64,000 nt of DNA, from assembly GCF_000379685.1 (NCBI RefSeq), contig NZ_KB903250.1, positions 124,624 to 188,623 on the forward strand, in the 5' to 3' direction. The notes beneath the pieces are model-generated. The model searched no databases, had not been told where the DNA came from, and saw nothing but the letters and a program-made list of their open reading frames with translations. The translations under genes and the position numbers were made by a program. This DNA comes from Catelliglobosispora koreensis DSM 44566. GTDB taxonomy: Bacteria > Actinomycetota > Actinomycetes > Mycobacteriales > Micromonosporaceae. Numbering within the stretch: the first letter of the stretch is position 1; each line of letters starts with the position of its first letter. Positions 30,624 through 40,844 of this stretch are shown here, one piece after another.

Positions 30624-31083
30624 CTTCGCGGTGGCGACCGCTGGCGCCTCTGCCGCCTTGACCGGGCTCGTGTTCGTCGCGGTGTCGATCAATCTCGCCC
30701 GCATCCTTGAGTTCCGGGATCTTCCGAAGCGGACAGCACAGACACTCGTCTTGTTTCTGGGGCCGCTGTTCCTGTCGCTGCTCATCCTGATCCCGGGACA
30801 GGACACGGGCGTGCTGGGCGTGGAACTAGTGATCCTCGGGCTCGCCGTCGGCGCGCTCCTGCTCGCCCTGAGCCACCAGCGCCCGGCCGAGGAAACAAAG
30901 GCTAGCTTCTATTTCTCGCGCCTGTTGCCAAGCGCACTAACCGCCGGCTTCACGGTGACGGCTGGAATCAGCCTGATCGCCGGAGCCGACGGGGGTCTCT
31001 TATGGACAGTGCCCGCGATCCTGGCCGCCTTCATCGGCGGCATCGGGAACGCCTGGGTGCTGCTCGTCGAGATTCAGCGCTAA
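30601..31083 (+). CDS. Hypothetical four-to-five-helix membrane protein
   Basis: A 160-residue hydrophobic protein with about five predicted helices. The frame is open further upstream, but the ATG at 30601 gives a natural membrane protein beginning MEVGAWADFAVATAGASAALTG and overlapping the DUF6194 gene end by 23 bases. Sequences such as ALTGLVFVAVSINLARIL and RTAQTLVLFLGPLFLSLL recur in uncharacterised actinobacterial membrane proteins. No catalytic motif is seen. It probably shares a transcript with the DUF6194 gene. Its stop is one base from the convergent 94-residue gene. Confidence 0.7.
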   Translation: MEVGAWADFAVATAGASAALTGLVFVAVSINLARILEFRDLPKRTAQTLVLFLGPLFLSLLILIPGQDTGVLGVELVILGLAVGALLLALSHQRPAEETKASFYFSRLLPSALTAGFTVTAGISLIAGADGGLLWTVPAILAAFIGGIGNAWVLLVEIQR

Positions 31084-31084
31084 C

Positions 31085-31369
31085 TCAGAAAGGAGCAAGA
31101 TCCTCGCCCATGAGGGCAAGGACGGTGTTCTTCTGCCCGCCTTTGAGACTCTGCACGACCACGGTGCCAGACCGGCCGTCCGGCATCTCGAGCGTCAGGG
31201 TCTTGCCGACCGGGTTCTTGATGTGAGCGGAACCGGCCCCGGGCCGGAAATCCCCCGCCCACGGCGCTATGCCGCCCTTACGGGCCGGCTCGGTGAAAAG
31301 CGCTACGGTGCCGGTTGTTCTGGTGCCGTCTGCGGACAGCAACACTGCGGGACTTCGATAAGTAGCCAT
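31085..31369 (-). CDS. Hypothetical 94-residue protein
   Basis: A small soluble protein of beta-rich appearance starting MATYRSPAVLLSADGTRTTG. The longer frame to 31486 is not preferred: it overlaps the TetR gene end, and the ATG at 31369 has a purine-rich GGTGG upstream. Features include a central GDFRPGAGSAHIKNPVG and KTLTLEMPDGRSGTVVVQ, which suggests two small beta barrels. I do not recognise the family with certainty. It lies downstream of the TetR-family gene on the same strand with a 70-base gap. Confidence 0.6.
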   Translation of the reverse strand: MATYRSPAVLLSADGTRTTGTVALFTEPARKGGIAPWAGDFRPGAGSAHIKNPVGKTLTLEMPDGRSGTVVVQSLKGGQKNTVLALMGEDLAPF

Positions 31370-31439
31370 ATGCCACCCACCATACTCGTCAAGTGCCCTG
31401 CGTAGGGATCCTGCCGTGACGCGGGCGGCCTGTCGCAGT

Positions 31440-32081
31440 TCATGCCACCCGGCCAGGCACGTCCCGAAACCATGCAGCCGCGGCATGGGTCGCGTCGCTG
31501 AAACGTTTATGTGCCAATGGTTCTGGGCCGGGCCGGGCGATTTCCAGGCTCACGGCTCCATGCGCCGCGGCCCACAACACCCAAGTGATGTGCGCGGGAT
31601 CGCCGTGCAGTTCACCAGCGGCGACACATTCGCCCACCGCCGAGCCGAGCACCGAAAGGGCTGAATCGGCTTCAGCCCTGGCCTCCTCGGACGGCTGAAA
31701 CCCGGGAATAGGGCGCTGGAACATCACCGAATAGTAGGAACGGTTGGCCAAAGCGCTTTCGCGGTAAGCATGCGCGATCGCTTCCAACCGATCCAAAGGC
31801 GCAGCTGGACGGACCGCGGCCGCACTCAAAGCGGCCGTCAGCCGGCGGAAACCTTCAATCCATAAACCATCTGCGATGCCTGATTTCCCGCCGAACATCG
31901 TGTAGAGCACCGTGGTTGAACAACCAAACGCTGCGGCTATCCGCCGCATTGTCAGCGCTTCCGGCCCTTCGCTCTCCAGCAGCACACTCGCGGCATCGAG
32001 GACGGCCTGTCGCAAAGCATCTCTGCCGGACGCCTGGGCGATCGCGTAACGGCTTCCAGCAACAGGTCTTCTCGGCGACAT
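31440..32081 (-). CDS. TetR-family transcriptional regulator
   Basis: A 213-residue regulator. The HTH lies at about 20-65 (AVLDAASVLLESEGPEALTMRRIAAAFGCSTTVLYTMFGGKSGI) and a TetR_C_33-like helical ligand domain follows (about 80-205; YRESALANRSYYSVMFQRPIPGF). The ATG at 32081 (MSPRRPVAG) is preferred; the frame continues upstream through the intergenic region but is not protein-like. It is divergent from a frameshifted membrane-protein gene with an imperfect inverted repeat between them, the usual layout of a TetR repressor and its target. Confidence 0.85.
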   Translation of the reverse strand: MSPRRPVAGSRYAIAQASGRDALRQAVLDAASVLLESEGPEALTMRRIAAAFGCSTTVLYTMFGGKSGIADGLWIEGFRRLTAALSAAAVRPAAPLDRLEAIAHAYRESALANRSYYSVMFQRPIPGFQPSEEARAEADSALSVLGSAVGECVAAGELHGDPAHITWVLWAAAHGAVSLEIARPGPEPLAHKRFSDATHAAAAWFRDVPGRVA

Positions 32082-32092
32082 GGATCGATGAT

Positions 32093-32120
32093 AACGTGGT
32101 TTTAGGATAAAAACATTGTT
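32093..32120 (+). promoter_or_regulatory. Imperfect inverted repeat, candidate TetR operator
   Basis: The arms AACGTGGTTTT (32093-32103) and AAAACATTGTT (32110-32120) match at eight of eleven positions around a six-base spacer, in the 57-base gap between the divergent TetR gene and the membrane-protein gene. Location and size fit a TetR-family operator. Confidence 0.45.
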
Positions 32121-32138
32121 TCTATTTTGGGGTACGCC

Positions 32139-32863
32139 ATGAATGCCAGCAAAGCGTTGTACCTGTACGGCGGCATAGCCGCAGTCGTGGGATCTGTGGC
32201 CGGAATGATCGGTAACCTCATCCACCCGGTCACACCCATGAATGATCCAGAAGGTGTCGCACACGTCATCGCGCACAGCGACAGCTGGTTCGGCATCCAC
32301 TTCGGGATCGTGATCGGGATCAGCCTCATGCTCGGCGGGCTCGTCGCGCTCAGCAGGTCCATTTCAGACGGTCCAGCGGGAGCACTGAGCCACCTTGGGC
32401 TCTTCGCCGCCACCGTCGGGGTCACCGTCGGCCTGATCCTGGTCACCCTCGACGGGGTCGCGGCACGACAACTCGCGGAGCAATGGGCTGTCGCCCCCGC
32501 AGACCAAAAGCCAGTCGCACTGCAGGTGATGCTCGCCAACGAGACCGTAAACTTCGCCCTCGTCAGCCTGTTAACTTCACCTTCGCTGGGCTCACCTACA
32601 TCCTATTTGGACTCGCTGTCGCGCTTAGCGACGTCTATCCAAAGTGGATGGGCTGGATCGCCGTGGCCGCAGGCACCGGATCAATCGTTGCCGCGATGAT
32701 TCAGGGCGCCACGGGAGTGCCCACCGCAGCGTCACGAATACTCACCATCATTGGGCCCACCGTCATTACCTTGTGGACGGCGGCTATCGGCATTCTGCTC
32801 ATACGCCGCAGCCGGCCGTCGCCAGGCTCGGCACTCAACCTCGCTCAAACCGATGCTAGATGA
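32139..32863 (+). pseudogene. Frameshifted six-helix membrane protein
   Basis: From the ATG at 32139 the frame encodes helices starting MNASKALYLYGGIAAVVGSVAG and running to NETVNFALVSL. It then leaves the protein-like frame at about 32571. In the frame two bases on, the protein continues without overlap as NFTFAGLTYILFGLAVALSD, WMGWIAVAAGTGSIVAAM and GPTVITLWTAAIGILLIRRS to the stop at 32863. Loss of one base in a Phe/Leu codon at 32571-32573 explains the break; the intact product would have about 241 residues. It is either a recent frameshift mutation or a sequencing error. No slippery heptamer suggests programmed shifting. The gene is divergent from a TetR regulator, so it may be its target. 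Family not recognised. Confidence 0.75.
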
Positions 32864-34010
32864 TGCCCTTGAGGAGCTGGCGTGCCATGACGATCCGCTG
32901 CACCTGGTTCGTTCCCTCATAGATCTGGGTAATTTTGGCGTCCCGCATCATGCGCTCGAGCGGGAAGTCCTTTGTGTACCCATAACCGCCGAGCAACTGC
33001 ACCGCGTCGGTGGTCACTTCCATGGCGACGTCTGAGGCGAAACACTTCGCGGCGGCACCGAAGTAGGTCAGGTCAGCGGCGCCGCGCTCGGAACGGGCCG
33101 CGGCGGAGTAGGTGAGTTCCCGGGCGGCGGTCAGCTTCATGCCCATGTCGGCGAGCATGAACTGCACACCCTGGAAATCCGCGATCGGCTTGCCGAATTG
33201 CTTGCGCTCCTTGACATATGCCAGTGCGGCATCGAGTGCGCCCTGTGCGATGCCGAGGGCTTGCGCCGCGATGGTCACTCGCGTGTGATCAAGCGTCTTC
33301 ATAGCGGTGGCGAATCCGGTGCCGGGCTCGCCGATGATGCGGTCGGCCGGGATACGCGCGTTGTCGAGGTAGACCTCACGCGTGGGTGAGCCCTTGATGC
33401 CGAGTTTGCGTTCCGGGGCGCCGAAGCTCACGCCAGCGTCGGCTTTGTCGACCACGAAGGCGGAGATGCCACGCGCGCCAACGCCGGGTTCGGTCACGGC
33501 GAAGACGGTGTAGTACTGGCTGACGCCAGCGTTGGTGATCCACCGCTTAACGCCATTGAGCACCCAGTGGTCCCCGTCACGGACCGCCTTGGTGGTCATC
33601 GCGGCGGCGTCGCTGCCCGCCTCTGGCTCAGACAAGCAATAGGAGAACATCGCCTCGCCCGAGGCGACCGGGGCGAGAAAGCGCTTCTTCAAGTCCTCGG
33701 AACCCGAAAGGATGATCGGCAAGGTGCCGAGCTTGTTCACCGCGGGTATGAGAGACGACGAAGCGCACGCCCGCGCCACCTCTTCGATCACGATGGCGGT
33801 GGCCAGAGCGTCGGCCCCAGCACCACCGTATTCAGTGGGGATGTGCGGAGCGTGAAAGTCGGAAGCGCGCAAGGCGTCATAGCTGGCCTGCGGAAATTCG
33901 CCGGTTTCGTCAGCCTCAGCGGCGTTCGGCGTTACCTTGGCCTCACACACTTCACGAACCGCTTCACGGATCGCGAGGTGCTCCTCCGGGAGGGCATAGA
34001 CATCGAACAT
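32856..34010 (-). CDS. Acyl-CoA dehydrogenase (FadE25-like)
   Basis: A 384-residue FAD enzyme that oxidises acyl-CoA thioesters to enoyl-CoA. The landmarks are complete: YCLSEPEAGSDAAAMTTKA (signature 1), RWITNAGVSQYYTVFAVT, GIKGSPTREVYLDN, and YGYTKDFPLERMMRDAKITQIYEGTNQVQR with the catalytic Glu in IYEGTNQ. The ATG at 34010 is chosen over a GTG 12 bases upstream because GGGAG lies about eight bases before it. In many actinobacteria this gene directly follows purE; here a plus-strand pair (34178-40371) lies between. It is divergent from the UDP-sugar dehydrogenase. Confidence 0.92.
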   Translation of the reverse strand: MFDVYALPEEHLAIREAVREVCEAKVTPNAAEADETGEFPQASYDALRASDFHAPHIPTEYGGAGADALATAIVIEEVARACASSSLIPAVNKLGTLPIILSGSEDLKKRFLAPVASGEAMFSYCLSEPEAGSDAAAMTTKAVRDGDHWVLNGVKRWITNAGVSQYYTVFAVTEPGVGARGISAFVVDKADAGVSFGAPERKLGIKGSPTREVYLDNARIPADRIIGEPGTGFATAMKTLDHTRVTIAAQALGIAQGALDAALAYVKERKQFGKPIADFQGVQFMLADMGMKLTAARELTYSAAARSERGAADLTYFGAAAKCFASDVAMEVTTDAVQLLGGYGYTKDFPLERMMRDAKITQIYEGTNQVQRIVMARQLLKGII

Positions 34011-34177
34011 TTCAGCTCCCACTCACCCAGTTCCTACCGACGAGTAGCTTAACGCCCCTTCAGTAAAGTTACATACCCCGCCTTGAGCCGGCCTTTCTAA
34101 CCCGTCCAAGGGGCGCGTAAGCTCGGCATTTGCGATTCGCACCCCCGCGACACAGAGCTGACGAATGGAGACTCAGC

Positions 34178-35596
34178 GTGACGGTCCCGTACGTTGCCCA
34201 GCCAGCCCCGGTTACCCCGCCGTCTGGCGCGAACCGTCCCCAGCTGACCTTCCTGGGCACCGGTTACCTGGGCGCGACCTACGCCATCTGCTACGCCGAG
34301 CTTGGCTACGACGTCCTCGGCTTCGACCCAGACGCCGACAAGATCGAGAAGCTGAGCCGCGGGGAAGTTCCCTTCCACGAGCCCGGTCTAGACGAGCTGC
34401 TGCGCAAGAACCTCGCGGCTGGCCGCTTGCGGTTCTCCACCTCCTATCAGGAGACGGCTGACTTCGGTGACGTGCACTTCGTCTGCGTCGGCAGCCCACA
34501 GCGCGCCAACGGCATGGGTGCGGACCTGAGCTACCTCGAGACGTGTGTGACCAATCTCGCCCCGCTGCTGAGCCGCAAAGCGCTCATCGTCGGGAAGTCG
34601 ACCGTCCCGGTTGGCACCGCCGAGTGGGTCGAGCAACTGGTCGCCAAGCACACCCGCCAGGAATTGGGCATCGAGGTCGCGTGGAGCCCGGAGTTCCTTC
34701 AGGAAGGCTTCGCCGTCGACGACGTCATGCGCCCGAACCGCATCGTCGTGGCCACCAAGACCGACTGGGCCAACTCGCTGCTGCACGCCGCGCACAAGGG
34801 TGTTTTCGATCTGGCCGCCGTTGAGGACCGCGAGGTCCCGGTGGTCGCGACCGACTTCGCCACCGCCGAGCTGGTCAAGCACGCTGCCAACGCCTTCCTC
34901 GCGACGAAGATCTCCTTCATGAACGCGATGGCCGAGGTCTGTGAGGCCTCGGGTGGCGACGTGACCGCGCTTTCCCGTGCGCTCGGGCACGACCCGCGCA
35001 TCGGCAACCGCTTCCTGCAGTCCGGTGTCGGCTTCGGTGGCGGCTGCCTGCCCAAGGACATTCGCGCGTTCCAAGCGCGGGCCCAGGAGCTGGGTGCCGG
35101 TGAGGCCCTGCGCTTCCTGCACGAGGTGGATCTCATCAACCTCCGCCGCCGCCAGCGCGTGCTGAACCTCGCCGCCGATCTGCTGAGCCGCCGCATCGGC
35201 CCGGCCGGCCCGGACCTGTCCGGCGCCAAGGTGACGGTGCTCGGGGCGACCTTCAAGCCCAACACCGATGACGTACGCGATGCGCCTTCGCTGGCCGTCG
35301 CCGGCATGCTGGCTCGCGCCGGTGCCGACGTTCGCGTTTACGACCCACAGGGCATGGAGAACGCGGCTAAGGCCCTTCCCGGGGTGACTTACGCCAAGAC
35401 CATGACCGAGGCCGTGACCGGCACCGAGCTGGTTTGCGTGCTGACCGAGTGGGCCGAGTTCCGCAACGCCGACCCGATCGCGCTGGGCGAGGTCGCCTCC
35501 GCCAAGAACGTCATTGACGGACGCAACTGCCTGGATGTCAGCGTGTGGAAGTCGGCCGGCTGGACTGTCCGCGCTCTGGGGCGCCCGACCGTCTAA
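34178..35596 (+). CDS. UDP-glucose/GDP-mannose dehydrogenase family
   Basis: A 472-residue NAD-dependent enzyme that oxidises a nucleotide hexose to the uronic acid, giving surface-polysaccharide precursors. The N-terminal NAD site is LTFLGTGYLGATYAICYAELGY, followed by GKSTVPVGTAE and EFLQEGFAVDD. The catalytic Cys sits in VGFGGGCLPKDIRAF, and the C-terminal substrate-binding domain has GATFKPNTDDVRDAPS and YDPQG. The GTG at 34178 is preferred because GGAGA is seven bases upstream. A hairpin after the stop (35613-35649) probably ends its transcript before the next gene. It is most likely a UDP-glucose 6-dehydrogenase, but the hexose is not proven. Confidence 0.9.
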   Translation: MTVPYVAQPAPVTPPSGANRPQLTFLGTGYLGATYAICYAELGYDVLGFDPDADKIEKLSRGEVPFHEPGLDELLRKNLAAGRLRFSTSYQETADFGDVHFVCVGSPQRANGMGADLSYLETCVTNLAPLLSRKALIVGKSTVPVGTAEWVEQLVAKHTRQELGIEVAWSPEFLQEGFAVDDVMRPNRIVVATKTDWANSLLHAAHKGVFDLAAVEDREVPVVATDFATAELVKHAANAFLATKISFMNAMAEVCEASGGDVTALSRALGHDPRIGNRFLQSGVGFGGGCLPKDIRAFQARAQELGAGEALRFLHEVDLINLRRRQRVLNLAADLLSRRIGPAGPDLSGAKVTVLGATFKPNTDDVRDAPSLAVAGMLARAGADVRVYDPQGMENAAKALPGVTYAKTMTEAVTGTELVCVLTEWAEFRNADPIALGEVASAKNVIDGRNCLDVSVWKSAGWTVRALGRPTV

Positions 35597-35612
35597 AGAA
35601 GACTATTCACGT

Positions 35613-35649
35613 ATCAGCCCGTCCTGGCCGCTAGCTGGGGCGGGCTGAT
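35613..35649 (+). terminator. Hairpin after the UDP-sugar dehydrogenase gene
   Basis: The arms ATCAGCCCG and CGGGCTGAT pair perfectly around a 19-base loop, starting 16 bases after the stop. A T-run is absent, so termination strength is uncertain. Confidence 0.55.
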
Positions 35650-35700
35650 CTGTACAAATGGGACTTGCGCACGGTGGCCACCGACCGGCAGAGTCGATTC

Positions 35701-38700
35701 ATGAGCGGTGGCGTAACGGTGGCGTGCTCCCAATGTGGCACGCAGCGCGATCCATCTGAGCGCTGTCCCAAATGTGGTAACACTCCGGCCGACCTGGCCG
35801 CCGAAATCATCCGCGTCAATCGCTCCATCACGGACATGAAACAGGAAGACGTCCGTCTGGCGAGCGAGATGAAGAAGAACAGCCAGAAGCTGCAAGCCGC
35901 GTTACACCAGAAGTATTTACTCACCGCCGAAGAGCGGGAACGCCAGAAGAAGGCCGCGGCGCCGCCAAAGCAACGCCCATGGGCCAGAAAACCAACATGG
36001 AGTACTCAGGAGAGCCCGCCCGAGACGCCAAGGGTTCCCCCGCAAAACCGTGGCACGCAAACCCGGCCGCGCGTGGCACCGTTGCCCGAGGCCGAACCCG
36101 AGGCGTCTCCACGTCTGGTGCAAAACGTTCAGCTCTTCCTGGGCCCGCTGCTCCTCGCGATCACGGCGGTCATCTTCGCGCTGTTCGTCGAGGGCATCTC
36201 CATCGGCGCCCGGCTGCTCGTGCTCGGCCTGGTCACCGCGGGGCTGCTCATCGCGGCGCCCCTGGTGCTGCGCCGCGGACTGTCTTCCACGGCTGAGGCT
36301 CTCGGCATCGTCGGGCTGGCCCTAGTACCCATAACGGGTTTTGTCTTAACGAAGTTTGATGTTTTCGAGGCTAGCCGCACGGCTGACACCACCATCGCGG
36401 GCCTGATTTTCGCGGCGACAGCGGTTATCGCGTTCCTGTTCCACCATGGGACTGCGCTCGCGACCGCACGGTTCGCGATGGTCATCGCGATTCAGCCGGT
36501 GCTGCCGCTGCTTTTCTGGGGCCATGTCACGACTAACGGCGGCTGGGCCATGGTCCTGACGCTTGTCGCGGCCCAAAACGCTGCCATCGCACGGGCTTTG
36601 GAGCTCTACCGTCCACCCACGACGGACCGCACGCAGCACTGGCTGTGGGAGCTGACGTGGATCCTGCACGGGCTCGCGATCGGCTCGGCCGCTGTTTACG
36701 CCCTGGCGGCACTGTTGCGATCGGGCGATGTCGCCTCATCTGCGCGTGCCGCACTCATCGTCTTGCTGGTGGCCGTGGTCGGCTTGTTTGGCGCGCTCAT
36801 GCTGCGACGGCGGCCCTTGGGCGACTTCGCCGCTGGCGTGCTGACTATCGCCGTCATCGGGTCGGCCGCGCGTGTCGCGTTCCAGGCCATTCCGCATCAG
36901 GCACTGCTCATCATCGCGGTCGTCGTGTTCGCCACCGGTCTCGCGGTGCGTTCGCTGCCAACGGTTTCCAGGCGCGGGCCGCAATTGGCCTCCGCGGCGG
37001 CGCTCGCGATCCTGACCGCCTTCGTGGTGGCCGAAGCCATCCGGGCGGCGCTGACGCCGATCTCGATAGCGCTGCCGATGTGGCGGGCCGATCTGTCCAC
37101 TTGGGACGCTCGCCTGGCCGCCCAAGGCTCAGACTGGCAACTGGTCGCGACGGTCGCTCTGCTAGCCGCTGCCGCCGCGCTCGCCTTGCCGCCTGCCTTC
37201 CGCCGGGAATGTGCCGTGGCGGGTGCGGTGCTCGCCGGTCTCGTCGCCCCGGTCTCGCTGGGGTTGAGCTGGCAGGTCACGCTAATCGTGCTTACGTTGC
37301 TCGCGATCGCCATGCTGGCCTCGGGCCTGGGCGTGGGCGCGGGGCCGTTCAACTGGGCGGCCGGCACCAACAGCAGCGCAACGGCACATCTGATCGCGAC
37401 CGTGCTGGCCGGCACCGCCGCGCTGGGCGTCGCGCTGGCGACTTCGTGGTCAACCGCTGGAGTGCTTGCCGCGTTTACGGTCGCGGGCATCGCCTTGGCA
37501 CGACTGCCGCAGCAGGGCCCAGAAGCGACGGTCAGGTTGCGGGACACGGCCGTTGGCGCGGCTGCCTTCGCCGCACCGGGAGCGGTGTGCACGGGACTGA
37601 TGACCATCGTGCCCGGGATCTCGGCGCCCGCCGCGCTGACCGCCGGATTCCTTGCCGCCAGCACCACTTTGGCCCTCGTCGCGGTCCGTCTCGTGGCACA
37701 CCGCCGCATCGGCACCCCGCTCGCGGTCGGCACCGGGCTCGGTGCCCTCGTGATTACCGGTGCGGCGTTTGGGGTTCAGGAAGCTGAGGCGCTTGACGCT
37801 GGAGTCGGCGCACTGCTTTTGGTCGCCGCGATCCTGCTCGCGCTAGCACCGTCCATTGACGAGGGACGCCGGGCTGACCGCCTGCTCGATGGCGCCGACG
37901 TCGCCTCAGCGGCGGTCACCACGGCTCTCATCGCCTCGCTTGCCCGCGGAGCCGAGCTAGCCGCACCGCACCTGTGGCTCGTGCTCGCCGCGGTCGCGGT
38001 GCTGGGTGTCGCCGCGGCGATTCACACCCTCCCGCTTGAATGGCGCCGCGGCCCCGGCGTCGGTGCCGGGGTCGCCGGCGCGGCAGTGGGCATCATCGCT
38101 GGCTATCCGGCCCTAGGCGCGGGCATCCAAGCCATCACCAACCCTGGCGCCCCACCGGCGGGCACGCTGTTTGGCTGGCAGGCTCCGGCAGCGCTCGTCC
38201 TGCTGGCGATCGCGGCGATGCTCGCGCTGCCCCGCCCACGCAACTATGACGCCGCGGCGGCCGCGATTGTGCTTGCCACGATGGGCACTCCGGCCGCCTT
38301 GGGCTGGCCGTCCTGGAGTTCCATCGTCCTCGGGCTCGCCGTCTCAGCGATCTATGCCGTCCTGTCCACCATCGCGGTCGACGCCCGTGCTGGGTATGCC
38401 CGGCTAACCGTCGCCATCGTCGTCGGCCTCCACGCTCTCGTCGCCAGCCTGACGCTCTGGCCCGCCGTGGCCGGGGCGCTCGCGATGATCGCCGTCATCA
38501 GCATCGCCGTCGCCGTGATCTCGGCGACCGTCGTGCGCACGACGCTGGCCGAAGGCGGGCTGCCCCCAGCGCATCTCGACGTGACGGGTGGCACCGGGGT
38601 GCTCGGTGCGCTGCTGGCCGGCCCGGCCGCCGTCGCCGTCTACACCTGGAACAACGGCACGGAGCCCGACACCGTCTACACCATCACGATCGTCGCCATT

Positions 38701-40371
38701 GGCGCTGGAATAGCCGTCGTTTCCCTTTGGCGCCAGCAACTCGCGGGCTACCTCAGCTGGGCGACTGTCGGCGTCGCCATCAGCGGAACGCTTGTCGCCG
38801 TCGCGGCGCTCCTATATGGACGGCCCGCAGGAGTGTACGCCGCGGCGACCGCACTGTTGGTGGTGACGGCCGAACTCGTACGCGGTGGGGTGCGGCACCT
38901 CGCCAGCGAAAGACGTGCGCGCGACCGCTTCCCGATCGCGCCCAGGCGCTGGCGCACGATCGACGGTGTGGAGCGCAGCCGGTGGCAATCGCACCCCGGT
39001 TCACTGACCGCGGCTTGCGCGGCAGCCGCAGGCCTGATCGCGATTGGTTCGCTTGGCCCAGCGCTGAACGCGGCCCTCGTCACGCCACACGACACCCTGA
39101 ATGCCGTGTGGCAGGGCCCGCCAACGGCTCTGCCTTACGTGGGCGACCCCAGTGAAGTGATCACGGCACTGCTTCTGACCATCGCCGCCGCCCTGGCCGC
39201 GATCGGTTTCGGCGGCGGAACGACTCGCGCCGTTTCCGTTGTCGTGCCAGGCATCGCCCTGACGATTCTGATCACCCCGGTCAGCCTCGGCTTCGGCTGG
39301 CCCGCATCGGTTATGGCCGGGCTTACCGTCTTCACGGTTTGCATGCTCAGCATCGCGCTGACGCTGCCGCCGAGTCAGGACGATGCCGACGGCGGCGTGC
39401 GAGCGGCACGGGTCGTGGTGTTCCTCATTGGACTCATCGGTGGCGGCGCCGGTCTCGCCGGTGCTTTGGCCACACCTGAACTGACCATCTTCACGTTCGC
39501 CGGAGCGGTCGGGGTCGGGCTGACCGCCGCGATGCTCGGCCGGGTGGAGCGGTCGCGCATCATGGGCTGGCTCTTTGGCGCGGTGTCAGCCGAGCTGCTC
39601 GTGCTGAGTGTCAGCCTGCATGTGGGGGCCGCACCCGAGTGGGCGGCCTTCGCTGTGCTGATCGTCGGCACCGCCCTGATCGCGGCAGCCGCGCTGCTCC
39701 CCCGCTTCACCCGCCCGGAATCGGTGCGTGAGGCCAGCGCGATGGAGTGGGCCGGTTACCTATCCGGCGTTATCGCGCTGACGCTGGCGGTCCGCTCACC
39801 GGGGCATGTCGCCGCCCTTCTGGCGGGCTTCGCCGCCGTGCTCGGCATGTCGGCCACCCGCCCCGGACGGTCCGCTCAGCAGCGGCGAATGTTGTTCTGG
39901 GCCGCGGGCGGCAGCATGATCGCCGCGTGGTGGCTGCTGCTGCGGCAGGCCGCGATCGACCTGAACTACATCGAGCTATACACCGTGCCGTTTGCCTTGC
40001 TAGCACTGGGCGTTGGGCTCATCGAGCTCAAACAGCGGCCCCAACTGGGCAGCTGGGCGGCATATGGGCCGGCTCTCATCTCCGGCTTCGGACCGACCAT
40101 CGTGGTGTCGCTCGCGACCGAACCGCCGCCGGAGCGGGTGATCGGGCTGCTCATCGCGGGCGTGCTCGTGCTGATCTGGGGCTCGAAGCGGCAGCAGCGC
40201 GCTCCGGTGACCATCGGCGCCATCGTCACCACGATCACGGCCTTCCATGCGCTCACCCTGGTGGGCACCACATGGCTCGCGGTCGGCATCGCCGGTGTCG
40301 TCCTCGTCATCCTGGGCGCCAGCTCAGAACGCCGGCGCCGCGCGATGGACCGCTACAACAAGTTCCGCTGA
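35701..40371 (+). CDS. Giant multispanning membrane protein (SCO7613-like)
   Basis: A 1,556-residue protein. It opens with a zinc ribbon (CSQCG...CPKCG, residues about 8-26), a short coiled coil (about 35-75, many Lys/Glu/Gln) and a Pro-rich linker (about 85-140). Some forty hydrophobic helices follow to the C-terminus, with few loops longer than 30 residues. This layout matches the actinobacterial SCO7613 C-terminal-domain membrane proteins, whose function is unknown. No catalytic motif is visible. The ATG at 35701 is chosen because the zinc ribbon follows it; the ribosome site is weak. Its 3' end overlaps purE on the other strand by 19 bases. The number of spans is estimated by eye. Confidence 0.82.
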   Translation: MSGGVTVACSQCGTQRDPSERCPKCGNTPADLAAEIIRVNRSITDMKQEDVRLASEMKKNSQKLQAALHQKYLLTAEERERQKKAAAPPKQRPWARKPTWSTQESPPETPRVPPQNRGTQTRPRVAPLPEAEPEASPRLVQNVQLFLGPLLLAITAVIFALFVEGISIGARLLVLGLVTAGLLIAAPLVLRRGLSSTAEALGIVGLALVPITGFVLTKFDVFEASRTADTTIAGLIFAATAVIAFLFHHGTALATARFAMVIAIQPVLPLLFWGHVTTNGGWAMVLTLVAAQNAAIARALELYRPPTTDRTQHWLWELTWILHGLAIGSAAVYALAALLRSGDVASSARAALIVLLVAVVGLFGALMLRRRPLGDFAAGVLTIAVIGSAARVAFQAIPHQALLIIAVVVFATGLAVRSLPTVSRRGPQLASAAALAILTAFVVAEAIRAALTPISIALPMWRADLSTWDARLAAQGSDWQLVATVALLAAAAALALPPAFRRECAVAGAVLAGLVAPVSLGLSWQVTLIVLTLLAIAMLASGLGVGAGPFNWAAGTNSSATAHLIATVLAGTAALGVALATSWSTAGVLAAFTVAGIALARLPQQGPEATVRLRDTAVGAAAFAAPGAVCTGLMTIVPGISAPAALTAGFLAASTTLALVAVRLVAHRRIGTPLAVGTGLGALVITGAAFGVQEAEALDAGVGALLLVAAILLALAPSIDEGRRADRLLDGADVASAAVTTALIASLARGAELAAPHLWLVLAAVAVLGVAAAIHTLPLEWRRGPGVGAGVAGAAVGIIAGYPALGAGIQAITNPGAPPAGTLFGWQAPAALVLLAIAAMLALPRPRNYDAAAAAIVLATMGTPAALGWPSWSSIVLGLAVSAIYAVLSTIAVDARAGYARLTVAIVVGLHALVASLTLWPAVAGALAMIAVISIAVAVISATVVRTTLAEGGLPPAHLDVTGGTGVLGALLAGPAAVAVYTWNNGTEPDTVYTITIVAIGAGIAVVSLWRQQLAGYLSWATVGVAISGTLVAVAALLYGRPAGVYAAATALLVVTAELVRGGVRHLASERRARDRFPIAPRRWRTIDGVERSRWQSHPGSLTAACAAAAGLIAIGSLGPALNAALVTPHDTLNAVWQGPPTALPYVGDPSEVITALLLTIAAALAAIGFGGGTTRAVSVVVPGIALTILITPVSLGFGWPASVMAGLTVFTVCMLSIALTLPPSQDDADGGVRAARVVVFLIGLIGGGAGLAGALATPELTIFTFAGAVGVGLTAAMLGRVERSRIMGWLFGAVSAELLVLSVSLHVGAAPEWAAFAVLIVGTALIAAAALLPRFTRPESVREASAMEWAGYLSGVIALTLAVRSPGHVAALLAGFAAVLGMSATRPGRSAQQRRMLFWAAGGSMIAAWWLLLRQAAIDLNYIELYTVPFALLALGVGLIELKQRPQLGSWAAYGPALISGFGPTIVVSLATEPPPERVIGLLIAGVLVLIWGSKRQQRAPVTIGAIVTTITAFHALTLVGTTWLAVGIAGVVLVILGASSERRRRAMDRYNKFR

Positions 40372-40844
40372 AGCCCGGCGTCCTTTTCGGCGACCATTTC
40401 GGCCAAGGATGCTTGGTAGGCAACGAGTTTAGTTTGCAACCCGGCGTCGGCGGCGCCAAGGATGCGGGCAGCGAGCAGGCCCGCGTTCTTGCCACCGGCG
40501 ATGGACACTGTCGCCACGGGGATTCCGGCTGGCATCTGCACGATGGACATCAGCGAATCCATGCCGTCTAGATACTTCAATGGCACTGGTACGCCGATGA
40601 CCGGCAACGGCGTCACCGAGGCGACCATGCCGGGAAGGTGTGCGGCGCCACCGGCTCCGGCGATGATGACTTTCAGGCCACGGGAAGCGGCCGATGTTCC
40701 GTAGTCGATCATCCCTTGCGGAGTGCGGTGTGCGGAAACCACGTGCGCCTCGAAGCTGATGCCGAACTCCTCCAGCACTTCTGCCGCGGGTTTCATGGTG
40801 GGCCAGTCGGAATCGGAACCCATGATGATGCCAACGTCGGTCAT
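40353..40844 (-). CDS. purE: N5-carboxyaminoimidazole ribonucleotide mutase
   Basis: A 163-residue purine-biosynthesis enzyme converting N5-CAIR to CAIR. The landmarks of class I PurE are clear: [13 protein letters not shown] (residues 5-17), [14 protein letters not shown] (active-site His), and [17 protein letters not shown]. It overlaps the purK stop by four bases (ATGA), so the two are translationally coupled. The last 19 bases overlap the convergent giant membrane-protein gene. Confidence 0.96.
   Translation of the reverse strand: MTDVGIIMGSDSDWPTMKPAAEVLEEFGISFEAHVVSAHRTPQGMIDYGTSAASRGLKVIIAGAGGAAHLPGMVASVTPLPVIGVPVPLKYLDGMDSLMSIVQMPAGIPVATVSIAGGKNAGLLAARILGAADAGLQTKLVAYQASLAEMVAEKDAGLQRNLL

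Noticed and set aside
31750-31759. Second LacI-type operator (AAAGCGCTTT)
   Set aside because: It lies inside the TetR gene, far from any start, and lacks the outer matching bases; probably chance.
32560-32590. Programmed ribosomal frameshifting in the membrane-protein gene
   Set aside because: No slippery heptamer or following pseudoknot is evident, so mutation or a sequencing error is simpler.
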